This document shows, piece after piece, positions 10,557 through 21,078 of a stretch of 64,000 nt of DNA. Origin of the DNA: Dermacentor variabilis (Eukaryota > Arthropoda > Arachnida > Ixodida > Ixodidae); NCBI RefSeq assembly GCF_050947875.1, contig NC_134570.1:241606584-241670583 (forward strand), written 5' to 3'. Each line of letters starts with the position of its first letter. Position 1 is the stretch's first letter. The position numbers were made by a program, and so were the translations under genes. Under the pieces are notes generated by a model, which made no database searches, was not told where the DNA came from, and worked only from the letters and a program-made list of their open reading frames with translations.

Positions 10557-10690
10557 TGTTACGGAGAAGGAAACGAAGAAGTTGAATTGGACTAGACGAA
10601 GACCAAGTCTGGCAGTTGCCTGAACGCCATATACGGCAGTTGTAAATATACGTTATTTTACACTCATAGGCCTGCTTTCTTCCTGCAACA
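10557..10690 (+). repeat. 3' LTR of the Ty3 element
   Basis: 134 bp, pair of 3299-3432, followed by the atat target duplication. The transcription end and poly-A site would lie here, but I cannot place them. Confidence 0.93.
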
Positions 10691-10919
10691 ATATGGACTT
10701 GGAAGCACCGAACGAGTACGGATGCTGATCAAATTTTTTCTGATCGCACAGATCGTGCTGGTCGAGGACCGGATTCGTCAACGCAGGGTCTGAGCATGCG
10801 CTGCATCAGGCCTATCTGCTGCTACCTCAGGCTGTCTGCCGGAGGTAGGAAGTGTTTCCACCTTCTTATCGGCTCATACGGAAAGACAGAGAATCATGGG
10901 GGGAGGGGGGGAGAGGGGA

Positions 10920-11627
10920 GGCGTAGCTGTTGCCATTAAATCTAACATAAAATTCGCAGTTTTAAACAGCATACCTGACCATGAAAGCGTATGGTGTAAA
11001 CGTATATTTAATGGAAAAAGCATATTTCTGGGTGGTGTATAACGTCCTCCGAATGCGCCCCTTGAATATCTAGACGTTATGTACGATTACATTGCACCGC
11101 ACACTAACTCACGTGTCAATATAATCATCACAGGTGATTTCAATTTACCAGGAATCAATCGGACTAATCTTTCGCACAACAGCTCTGGCGCGAAATGTGC
11201 TGAATCACTATTGTTTATGTCATTTACTTTCTCTCTAGACCAGCTAGTTTCCGAACCGACTAGAATAGCTGGCCCGTCGTGTTCTGATCCGATGTTCGTA
11301 AGCAGCCTATTTCAAAATAACATATTAAACGTTGAAAATGGCATTTCGGACCATAAAATGATTGTATTCTCCTGCCCCATTTTAGAAAACCGTGTACGCG
11401 TTAGGCCACCGATTGCTGTTATCAGGGATTACTCAAGAGCGGACGACAATGCTATCTCAGAATACTTGAACGCCTGCTTTCTGCAGTTTTCATTACTTCA
11501 TGACGTAAATGAATTATGGTTACGTTGTAGGAATATTGTACATTTTTGCGAAGAAAACTATATTCCCTCCAGAAAGGAAGGAGTGAACAGAGAACATCCT
11601 TGGGTATCGCGCGAAGTAATACATTGA
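10920..11627 (+). pseudogene. LINE apurinic-type endonuclease fragment
   Basis: The segment from about 10920 reads GVAVAIKSNI, then a stop, then RPPNAPLEYLDVM. The conserved endonuclease blocks follow: IIITGDFNLPGIN (the catalytic GDFN) and GISDHKMIVFSC (the SDH motif). The N-terminal third of the domain is missing or unrecognisable. This enzyme nicks the target DNA for target-primed reverse transcription. Confidence 0.82.
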
Positions 11628-11690
11628 AAATGAAAAATTAAAAGGAAGCGCAGGAAGAAAACCACACGTGACCTTTAAGATCTCGTACGT

Positions 11691-13476
11691 TTGCTACAAA
11701 ATAAGATCCAAACGGCCAAGGTACGTATTTTCGCTGTTACTCTGCCTTCTTACATGACGAATAAACCCCAAAAATTCCGGCCCAACCTATCGAGGGAGCG
11801 GCACACCGTATCGCAGATTACTGCCTCAAACGAGACTGTTGTTCAGCCTGACGTCATAGCAAGCAAATTTAATGAATTTTTTCAATCTTTATTTAACAGG
11901 ACTACCTTTAACGGCCCCTCTCCACGGTATCAGTTCGACAATCCAATGCCTGAAGTAGATATCGACCAAGAAGGAATTTTTCAACTCTTGCAAAAACTGG
12001 ATGTAAAGAAACCCTGTGGCCCTGGTCTTACATCAAACGCATTTTTGCAAGAACATGCAGTTTGGACGTCAAAATACTCATACGTAATTTGCAGGCGATC
12101 TTTGTAAACTTCAGTGATACCTGACGACTGGCGAATGGCCTAAGTAATACCTGTGCACAAATCTGGCTCTAAACTCGACGTACGTAGTAACTATAGACCT
12201 GTTTCATTATATTGTGCATCCAGTAAATTGCTCGAACATATTATTTATAAGGTCATAATATTGCACTTAGAAAATAATAGCCTACTATACAGCCGGCAAC
12301 ATGGATTCCGTTCAGGTCTAAGTACTATTACTCATTTAGCTGAGATAACCCATAATATAGCTACCGCAATAAATAACAGAAGCCAAATAGATGTCATTTT
12401 CTGAGATTTTTCAAAGGCCTTTGATTTTATTCCTCATCTAGATTTTATTGCTAAACTAATCGCCATTGGTATATACGAGAAAACAGTATCATGGATCGAG
12501 AACTAGCTCGAAAACCGAATGCAATACGTAGCTATGAATGATATTATGTCTGATTACATCAACGTTTTTTCTGGTGTACCACAACGCTAGGTTCTTGCGC
12601 CCCTCCTATTTCTGATCTACATGAATGATATTCGTTCATGCGTTCAGCCGCCTGTTCAAATGCGCCTATACGCCGATGATGGCGTAGTGTACACAGCAGT
12701 GAATACCACAGAGGATCAGGTAAACGATTCGTTAGCTGCAATACAAAATTGGGCCAAGAAATGGGGGATGAAACTGAATGCGACAAAAACTACCAGTATC
12801 TCTTTCACACACAAGAAAAATGCGCTTCAGTTTACATACACAATAAACAATATACCACTACGAAAATTCGATGAGGTCACATATCTCGGAGTCACTCTTA
12901 CAACGAGATTAAATTGGGAAGCTCCTATATATAACATATATGACAAGGCGCTAGGAAAACTAATAATTTCTTGAGAAGAAAACTTAGAAACGCACCTCCT
13001 AGTGTTAAATTAAATGCATACAGAACCCTCATTAGACCCGCTTTAGAGTATTCTGACATTATTTGGGCCCCGCACCAGAAGTATTTAGCCGACAAACTAG
13101 AACGCATACAGAACTTAGCATTGAGATTTATTATTCACAATATTCCCGTCAAACGAGCATTACGAACCTGCGCATCAAGTGTAACGTTCAACCACTGGCT
13201 CGACGTAGAATGATTTCTAGATTAAAATGTCTATACTTGCTTTATCACGGCTCCTATCGAACACCACAAGCAACATACATTCAACCGCCATTCAGACTTT
13301 CTGTCCGAACGAATCATAATAAATCGATACGGCACCATCCCAGCCATAATAACACTCACAAGTACTCTTTATTTCCGCACGCAATTTCCCATTGGAACAT
13401 GCTGCCCTCTAGAGCCGTAAACTGCCCATCTGCCAACGCATTTATCGACAGCATTGAGAATCTGGAATTTGAATGA
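11691..13476 (+). pseudogene. LINE reverse transcriptase, broken in several frames
   Basis: Pieces in several frames read NYRPVSLYCASSKLLEHII, RQHGFRSGLSTITHLAE, the catalytic RLYADDGVVY (near 12670), VTYLGVTLTTRLNW, and RPALEYSDIIWAP, then a C-terminal FPHAISHWNMLPS. In-frame stops lie near 12402 and 12506, and there are frameshifts near 12590 and 12970. All RT blocks are still recognisable, but there is no continuous protein. Confidence 0.85.
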
Positions 13477-13759
13477 TGATGAGTAACTGCAGTTACCTGT
13501 ATTTCATATGCAGCCTCTCGTCGATGCATGCTTATGGTAAACGTTGTTTTTTCCTGCTTCACGAATCGCTCATTTAAGCAGAGTGTATGTATTCATTGAG
13601 TATGTTCATTTTTGTGCGTGCTAAGCTTTTTGTATTGGATACAGTAGTTTCACTTTTTTCTCTTTTATTTTGTACTGTATTCCACGTTGGGGGGGGGGGG
13701 GGTTAACCACTCCTGCATGGACCCGACGAGGGCCTGCATTATTGTGAAATCGCATTATT

Positions 13760-14928
13760 GTGTATTCGCATCTAAAGAGCTACAAACACTCGAAACAAAT
13801 GTAAACCATTATCTGTCAGTTCTTTCATGCTGGCTGAGGGTCAATCGAATGTAATTAAATACAAAAAAAGACGACATACATCATATTTCATGCAGTTCAT
13901 ACAATTATAAACAAAGAGTGGAAAATTACATTTGACGGAGTCTATTAATAAGAGTCCAAACACAAAAATGTCTTGGTATAATATTTGAAGAACACCTATC
14001 CTGGAATGTTCATATCAATAGTCTAGCAGTAGAGCTTGTGAAGTGTGTGGGGTGTTTTTACAAAGCGGCCGCTTTCGTTCCTTGGTGGCTAATGAAATCT
14101 ATGTATTACGCACTGTTTTACTCCAAACTATGTTATGGAAATTTAGTATGGGCAACGACAACACGTGGTAACTACGATAAATTACTGGTATTACAAAAAC
14201 GAGTACCACGCTGCTACGGACGTTATAAAAGGAACCCACGGGACCTCAGAACACCACCTTTATTTTTTAAACATGATATGTTAAGAGCTGACCAAATATT
14301 GTACTACAATTTGTGCATCATGAAAAATTATACATAAATAGCGACATTGACAAATCATCTTACTACTTTAGAGAACAACAGCGACGCATCCCAATAACAC
14401 GGACTTACTATGGAAAACAATCCATGATATATCAAATAACATCGCTTCTTAATACACTGGAAAGAGATCTGGACTTGGAAGTTAGTCGAAACGTCTTTAA
14501 GAAACAGCTAAAGAAAGTAATAATAATCAATGCATCCACTGTTACTTTATCCAATTAAACAAAAAATTTCCTTGTATATTAGGTATTTTTGTTTATATTG
14601 TCTGCAACACATATTGCTAAGTTGATTATAACACTGTGCATACGAAGCTCTCGTAGTTATATTGTTAGGAAGCGTACATATTTTCAAGAGGGAATTGTGA
14701 ACATAAAATATTTTTGTTGTTGCTGTAAAAATGAAAATTGACACATGCTGCGAACTTTTTTTGCTATGTATGTATTATGTTTATGTGTAACCGGTACAGA
14801 GGCCTCTGTCAGGTATTGCCATACCTTTAGCTTCTGTTCCTTTCTTGAAGAAACAAATTGAAATAATTGAAGTATCTGAATCTGAAATAAATAAATACAT
14901 AAATAAATAAATAGATAAATAAATATCG
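13760..14928 (+). mobile_element. 5'-truncated LINE, RT C-terminal region with TAAA tail
   Basis: It starts within the RT thumb region and has stops (SVLSCWLRVNRM, then QKCLGIIFEEHLSWNVHIN). It continues with MYYALFYSKLCYGNLVW, a tyrosine-rich LINE C-terminus, and a 3' untranslated end with a TAAATAAATAAA tail at about 14888-14928. It is a different family from the LINE just upstream. Confidence 0.75.
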
Positions 14929-14949
14929 TCTTCCACTGCCCCACAGCCA

Positions 14950-15240
14950 CCACAGCCATCCGTTCCCTACACAACTCCAAACCCTCCTCCCGTGTTTGCT
15001 ATCCGTATCAAATGCCGCCGTCGAACGAGTGTTCAGCCAGGTCTCGCGCATTAAAACAGAACTTCGAGGCAGAATGTCGAACGAGACATTGGTAGCGCTC
15101 TTCCACGTGATGTTTGGCCTGGCCAGGAACGGAGGCTGCTGCAAGGATTTTAAGCCGGGCCTGGAATTTTTGTCCCGTTTCAGCTCTGACATTTTGCACG
15201 GACCCAGCAGTTCCACTTGGCAAAAAGCTCGTGATGCTCA
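14950..15240 (+). pseudogene. hAT transposase C-terminal dimerisation fragment
   Basis: The frame from 14996 reads SNAAVERVFSQVSRIKTELR, then MSNETLVALFHVMF. This is the hAT C-terminal dimerisation block (the usual form is AxERxFSxxxxIKTxxRxxLxxxxL). The preceding residues (LQTLLPCLLSV) are in the same block after a frame change. There is no catalytic core, and the sequence begins right after the LINE tail. It is a remnant of a DNA transposon, unrelated to the hAT at 60.8-63.9 kb. Confidence 0.75.
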
Positions 15241-15786
15241 ATCACAGTACACTTTTTTACGTCTATATAGCGTACTCTATTTTGTACCAACCGCCACCTA
15301 TTGTGCTATACTTTGTCTTGCATATTTTTTTGTAGTTTTTCTTTTAGTGTGTTGTGTGGTGTTAAGCGAAATTATCGCGAACTGCAAGTAATATTACCGA
15401 ACGCCTGAATGCATACCATTGCTTAGCATGTTTAGTGCGCGGTGCTATTTGTGTGTCGTTCTCTTGGTAATTTTTTAGTATTTGGGAAAACGTAAAACAA
15501 TGCCTTTGCAATGAAGACCGCATTTGCCTTGTCATGAATTTGCCTGCGTGCCTGCACTTCTCGCGCTCGTGCAGCATGCGTTTTCCGTGACGATGCACGC
15601 GGAGGTCATGCGTGGAAAAACTGGCGTGTAGGTATTCTTGCCGAAAATTAATTCGGTATACTTGAGAAGTTACTTTACGAAAAGGCTTCTCAGCTGCTTC
15701 TGGGCTACCCAGAGGCATCGCTCTTGGACACCCAGTGTGCCTACCCGTGGTTGGAGCGATCTTGCAGCCCCTCGCCCGACACGCAC

Positions 15787-16028
15787 CTGCGGCCGGCCGG
15801 CCCTGCCGACCATCTGCTCGAGCACCAGGTCCGGGTACGGCTGGCCCCCGTGCGTGGTGGTGCCGCGCACCACGACCAGCCGCGCGGGCAGGTTGACCCC
15901 CGCGGCCAGCGTGCTCGTGCTCACCAGCGCGCGCAGGGCGCCGGCGCGGAACAGCGACTCGAGCGCCGCCCGGTCGGAGGCCTCGAGGCCCGCGTGGTGC
16001 CAGCCCACGGCCGAACGCTGGACCAGCG
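15787..16028 (-). CDS. HFM1: HFM1/MER3-like DNA helicase, exon with motifs V and VI
   Basis: This is a 242-bp exon. The acceptor is a run of C followed by GCGCAG just 5' of 16028, and the donor is CAG|GTGCGT at 15787/15786. It has two leading bases, then 80 codons: ALVQRSAVGWHHAGLEASDR, a spacer, STSTLAAGVNLPARLVVV (motif V), and LEQMVGRAGRPQ (motif VI, QxxGRAGRP with the arginine finger). It matches the second RecA-like domain of HFM1/MER3, which unwinds recombination intermediates in meiosis. The two leading bases CG complete the single G left by the exon at 25773-25893 to give Ala, so the phases agree. The next exon to the left was not found. Confidence 0.88.
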
Positions 16029-16469
16029 CTGCGCGGGGGGGGGGGGGGGGGGGGAAGCTTTGACTCCGGCCGCTTCGTCGCGCTGAACGATACGTGTGAT
16101 CTAGTCGCTTCGTTACCACCTAAAATTCCGGCATATTTTGGTTGACAAATGCAACGTCCGTCGATATAATTCAATCGTCAATGTCATGTGTGTCTGTTAG
16201 ACTTTTTTGTGCTTTACTGTCAAGTTTTCTTTGGTGTGCACTGTACAAATAAGTGCACTTGCTTTCAAAGTCACTTAATTCTTCTGTATCCCTGTTGTTT
16301 ACTGTAATTCTTGTATGGCCACGCTGACGACGATGATGACTTGTTGACACCCCCTTTGAGATGGGGCGGCGACAAAGGGGTCACCGAGCCTGCCTGAGTC
16401 ACTTGGGTGTGCTACTCACGCTTTTCATTCTAGCATAAGTACATTTAACCTTTCTTATCTTCCTCAAAA
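16029..16469. other. Helicase intron, G/C run and no further feature
   Basis: The plus-strand G run at about 16035-16054 is the C-rich polypyrimidine tract of the helicase exon on the minus strand. The rest shows nothing recognisable. Confidence 0.6.
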
Positions 16470-17815
16470 CTTGTGTATCTAATTTTTACCGCTGCGTACC
16501 CCTGTAACGCATCTGGGCGTATCAATCTCTTCCTGCCTTCTTTTTTTTTTCACCAATACTTCCTTATCTCGACTGCTGACTGGTTGATGCTTTCGCCCAC
16601 TTTAAATCCAAGCACATCTGTAAGGCCTCGCTGGGTGAACCCCTTCGCATGCCATTAGGATGTGCTCGGTGGTCTCCGCATTTTCGCTGCAGCATCCGCA
16701 TGCCTCATCTAACTGCGGTGTGTTCTTGTATTTAGGCAACCAGCTCGCACCTCAAATAGAACGGCACATTCCACGGTGTTATTGCACAAATTTCCCTTCT
16801 CGTTTCTTCTCATTTTGTGAATCTCCATGTATTTCTTTTCTATCCATTCTTTGCGTCCAATTCACTGTCTCTGTTTATCTCACTTTCTTCTTGATGACTA
16901 CTGGATGTTAATTTGCACTCTTAATTACCCTGCACTTGGTTGCCAACTTTAATGACTTCTTCCTTTGTTCTGTGTCCGCGTTTTTCATGCACAGAGACTT
17001 GTGCACTTTAGCCGCCCATTTATGTTGATCCATGTTCCTGGGTCTTTCTTCAAAAATAAGAATAAAAAAAAATTCCCCCAGCGGTTCTATGACTTCAAAC
17101 GAGCCATGCCACCCTACACTGCCTCGTTGGTGCTTTTATCGTGAGCTCCCGAAGCCAGCCGGCCCACCGATCTTCGGGTAACTTCAAACGCCGACAACAA
17201 ATCTCATTTTCAGCACAGAATGGCATCTTCAAATGTTAGTGCTCGCACCACTGCTCCTTTCCAGATTCCAGGTACCACCTCATACTTATTGTGACCCTAA
17301 AGTGCTCTATGTTCCGTTATTGCTCCATTCCGCTTCCCCTATATTTTCAGATTATCTTTATGGGCGCTCGATAAGTCTTTCCTTCGTTAAGTATACGCCG
17401 AGGTATCTACATCGCTGGACTATGGGTATGACTTGCTGTATCAGCACCACGTAGCTACTCGTTTCTTCAATAAAGATAACAATTCCCGATTTCTCTGTGC
17501 TAAATTTAAGGCCTATATTTGCCGTTCCATTACCACACATATTGGCTAGTGCCCGTAAATACCGTGCATCACTTGTCCACTAGTAGTACTATGTTATCCG
17601 CATATACCAGTCCAGGGACCTTCTGCTGCACCAGTTGTTCATTCCGCGTATATGATAAATCAAACCCTGATTTACTGCTTTGCACCCGTCGTTTTATGCC
17701 CTTAGAACAAAGCGTGAACAACAATGGGGTTAGAGGATATGCTTGCTTCATTCATTGGTGAACTTCCACCCCTTCATTAGATTTTGGGCCTTCCCATAAA
17801 TAATTTCTCTCGTCG
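16470..17815 (-). pseudogene. LINE RT palm and C-terminal region, decayed
   Basis: Minus-strand fragments in order: KSNEGVEV, YPLTPLLFTLCSKGI, the altered catalytic LVYADNIVLL (17590 region, YADN instead of YADD), and FSTEKSGIVIF, QRCRYLGVYLT. A charged C-terminal part follows with CGCCSENAETTEHILMACE, the Cys/His motif common at the end of several LINE ORF2 proteins. Several stops interrupt it. Its N-terminal half could be the fragment at 22640-23935. Confidence 0.78.
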
Positions 17816-17820
17816 TATTC

Positions 17821-18808
17821 GAGTGCTGATTACCGTGTTATAGTTTCTTAACGAAGCTTTCCCTCAAGTCTAAATATTTTAAGGCAGTTTGTCGTGTGCG
17901 TATCATGGCCACGCACGCTTATATCGCCTTCCGTTTCTCTACCACGGTTGCGCTTTAAAACCACGGCGCTGCAATTTTGCTTCAGATACTTTCCTTTCCT
18001 TCCTTCTTCTCCGCCTTTAAACTGCCTCTCTTAACTACTACACGCAGAGACAAAGCAACAGCGCGCGCAGTAAATCCCATAGATGAGAAGAATATTTACA
18101 ATTATTATTACGGTTATAATTATATTTGAGTGCTGATTGCTGTGCTATCGTCTGTTAACGAAGCTTTCCCTCAAGTCTAAGTATTTTAAGGCAGTTTGTC
18201 GTGTGCGCATCATGGCCAAGCACGCTTATATCGCCTTCCGTTTCTCTACCACGGTTGCGCTTTAAAACCACGGCGCTGCAATTTTGCTTCAGATACTTTC
18301 CTTTCCTTCCTTCTTCTCCGCCTTTAAACTGCCTCTCTTAACTACTACACGCAGAGACAAAGCAACAGCGCGCGCAGTAAATCCCATAGATGAGAAGAAT
18401 ATTTACAATTATTATTACGGTTATAATTATATTTGAGTGCTGATTGCTGTGCTATCGTTTGTTAACGAAGCTTTCCCTCAAGTCTAAATATTTCAAGGCA
18501 GTTTGTCGTGTGCGTATCATGGCCAAGCACGCTTATATCGCCTTCCGTTTCTCTACCACGGGTGCGTTTTAAAACCACGGCGCTGCAATTTTGCTTTTCT
18601 TTCCTTCCTTCTTCTCCGCCCTTAAACTGGCTCTGTTAACTACTACACGCAGAGACAAAGCAACAACGCGCGCATTAGATCCCATAGATGAGATGAATTT
18701 ACAATTATTATTAGGCTTATAATTAGATTCGAGTGCTGATTGCCGTGCTATCGTTTGTTAACGAAGCTTTCCCTCAAGTCTAAATATTTTAAGGCAGTTT
18801 TCCTAGTC
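17821..18808. repeat. 307-bp tandem array, 3.25 copies
   Basis: Units starting with gagtgctgatt begin at 17821, 18128, 18435 and 18731, so the periods are 307, 307 and 296 bp. The last copy is cut after about 78 bp. The copies differ by a few substitutions, and copy 3 has small deletions. No coding function is seen. Confidence 0.92.
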
Positions 18809-19199
18809 TCTAATGCCGCTCGAGTTCGCTCTTCTCCTCGGGCGGCCATTTTTCCAAGAAAGTATGCCTTCCAACCACTTCCAACCAATCGACTATCGCG
18901 GACAACATCAGTCCCTTTCCACGTAAGTATGAGGCTCGGAGCAGGAGCTATGGCGCTTGAAAGTAACCTGGGGCCTGACGAACCAACCGACTGAGCTATC
19001 TTTCCGGCCAACATCCAAGGGTCACGAGTTCAAATGACCTGTTATGTTCCTTTCCCCCTCCCCCTTTTTTTCTTTCTTTTTTTCTTTCCTTTTAATGTCT
19101 TTTCCTTTATTTTATCGCTGTACGGGAACCCTCCTAAAAAAATTATATATATCCTCAATTATGTATGGCCACACATGTGCAGGTCATAAATACCTGGTT
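18809..19199. other. Intron sequence with weak tRNA-like motifs
   Basis: Near 18975-19040 there is tagctcagtcggttgg on the minus strand and gagttcaaatgac on the plus strand. They resemble A- and B-box pieces but do not form one tRNA-like head. Confidence 0.35.
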
Positions 19200-19307
19200 C
19201 TCTAGCCGAGTGCCATCCGTGCGGTATAACCGAGCTCAGAATGGTCCACCTTGACTGATCAAATAGGGCACCACTGTAGGTTAAATGAGGCGTACAACTC
19301 CTGCGGG

Positions 19308-19551
19308 ACCCGCCGTGGTTGCTCAGTGGCTATGGTGTTAGTCTGCTGAGCACGAGGTCGCGGGATCGGATCCCGGCCACGGCGGCTGCATTTCGATGGG
19401 GGCGAAATGCGAAAACACCCGTGTACTTAGAATTAGGTGCAAGTTAAAGAACCCCAGGTGGTCGAAATTTCCGGAGTCCTCCACTACGGCGTGCCTCATA
19501 ATCAGAAAGTGGTTTTGTCACGTAAAACCCCAGAATTTAATTTTTTAATTT
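19308..19551 (+). mobile_element. tRNA-derived SINE (Ruka-like) in RTE 5' region
   Basis: The head is gccgtggttgctcagtggc with a B-box gggatcggatcccgg, the body contains aaagaaccccaggtgg, and the end is T/A-rich. An exact 12-bp duplication, aactcctgcggg, is at 19296-19307 and 19552-19563. Without the SINE the RTE 5' region is continuous. Confidence 0.92.
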
Positions 19552-19864
19552 AACTCCTGCGGGGACGGTAGAGTATCCGGCTCCCGTGCAAGAGGACCGT
19601 GGTTAAAATCCCGGTGCCGCGCAATTCTCCATTGCAAAATACAAAAAAAAACCGTGTGTTGAGAAAATTGCACAAACAGGCCTGGAGTGCGGCCTGATCC
19701 CGGTGAACAGAACCGGTAACGCACTCTCTCACCAGAGCAGGATTGGCCACCCTGGTGCAGCACTTGGCCACAACCTCCTATATGACCACGGCAGCGGTCA
19801 GATCTGTGACGCAGCAGAGGGTGCTGAGAATACCTGGCTCCAGACAGGCCGCCATTGGAATCTG

Positions 19865-21078
19865 AACCTGGCAACGTTTAACGTTAGAACGTTATCTAGT
19901 GAGGCGAGTCTAGCAGTGTTATTGGAGGAATTAGAGGGTAGTAAATGGGATATAATAGGGCTCAGTGAGGTTAGGAGGACAAAAGAAGCATATACAGTGC
20001 TAAAAAGCGGGCACGTACTGTGCTACCGGGGCTTAGCGGAGAAACGAGAACTAGGAGACGGATTCCTGATTAATAAAGAAATAGCTCGCAACATACAGGA
20101 ATTCTATAGCATTAACGAGAGGGTGGCAGGTCTTGTTGTGAAACTTAATAAGAGGTACAAATTGAAGGTGGTACAAGTCTATGCCCCCACATGCAGTCAT
20201 GATGACCAGGAAGTCGAAAGCTTTTATGAAGACGTGGAATCGGCGATGGGTAAAGTTAAAACAAAATACACTATACTGATGGGCGACTTCAATGCCAGGG
20301 TAGGGCTGGAGACAAGTCAGTGGGGGAATATGGCATAGGCTCTAGGAATAGCAGAGGAGAGTTATTAGTAGAGTTTGCAAAACAGAATAATATGCGGATA
20401 ATGAATACCTTTTTCCGCAAGCGGGTTAGCCGAAAGTGGACGTGGAGGAGCCCGAATGGTGAAACTAGAAATGAAATCGACTTCATACTCTACGCGAACC
20501 CTGGCATCATACAAGATGTAGACGTGCTCGGCAAGGTACGCTGTAGTTACCATAGGATGGTAAGAACTCGAATTAGCCTAGACTTGAGGAGGGAGCGGAA
20601 GAAACTGGTACACAAGAAGCCAATCAATGAGTTAACGGTAAGAGGGAAACTAGAGGAATTCCGGGACAAGCTACAGAACAGGTATTCGGCTTTAACTCAG
20701 GAAGAGGACCTTAGTGTTGAAGCAATGAACGACAATCTCATGGGCATCATTAATGAGTGCGCAATAGAAGTCGGTGGTAACGCCGTTAGACAGGAAACCA
20801 GTAAGCTATTGCAGGAGACGAAAGATCTGAACAAGAAACGCCAATGTATGAAAGCCTCTAACCCTACAGCTAGAATAGAACTGGCAGAACTTTCTAAGTT
20901 AATCAACAAGCGTAAGACAGCGGACATCAGGAACTATAATATGGATAGAATTGAACAGGCTCTCAGGAACGGGGGAAGCCTAAAAACAGTGAAGAAACTA
21001 GGAATAGGCAAGAATCAGATGTGTGAATTAAGAGACAAAGCCGGCAATATCGTTAGTAATATGGATGAGATAGTTTAA
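19865..21078 (+). pseudogene. RTE endonuclease and linker
   Basis: Endonuclease blocks: NLATFNVRTL, WDIIGLSEVRR (catalytic Glu), VQVYAPTC, and LMGDFNARVG (catalytic GDFN), followed after a frameshift at about 20335 by RKWTWRSPNGETRNEIDFIL (the IDFIL block). A basic linker then runs to a TAA stop at 21076-21078 in the frame that RT would continue. The active-site blocks are mostly present, but the frame is broken. Confidence 0.87.

Larger units (their letters stand above)
3299..10690 (+). mobile_element. Ty3-type LTR retrotransposon, complete in outline, decayed
   Basis: Two 134-bp LTRs (TGTTACGG...CTGCAACA) bound a gag-pol region in the order gag, protease, reverse transcriptase, RNase H, integrase. 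That is the Ty3 order. The 4-bp direct repeat atat occurs at 3295-3298 and 10691-10694. A purine-rich stretch (accgggagggtga) precedes the 3' LTR, and TTTTGGTGGAGG follows the 5' LTR at the primer-binding position. The element is 7392 bp, of which about 2.3 kb is later insertion: a LINE (6817-8879) and a SINE (9982-10226). By eye the LTRs differ at about 11 of 134 positions, so the insertion is old. Several frameshifts and stops inactivate the protein. Confidence 0.93.
10695..13752 (+). mobile_element. Decayed LINE with endonuclease and RT (CR1/Jockey-like)
   Basis: Plus-strand non-LTR element with endonuclease and RT fragments in order. It has a 3' region with a G run (13690-13702) and the end cctgcattattgtgaaat, where the next LINE begins. 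The 5' limit is not clear. The sequence from 10695 is the old target side of the Ty3 element and may belong to this LINE. Many stops and frameshifts are present. Confidence 0.8.

Noticed and set aside
15670..16119. Whole 149-codon minus-strand frame as the helicase coding piece
   Set aside because: Residues before the C run and after PQ are intron translation. Splice borders and phase limit the exon to 15787-16028.
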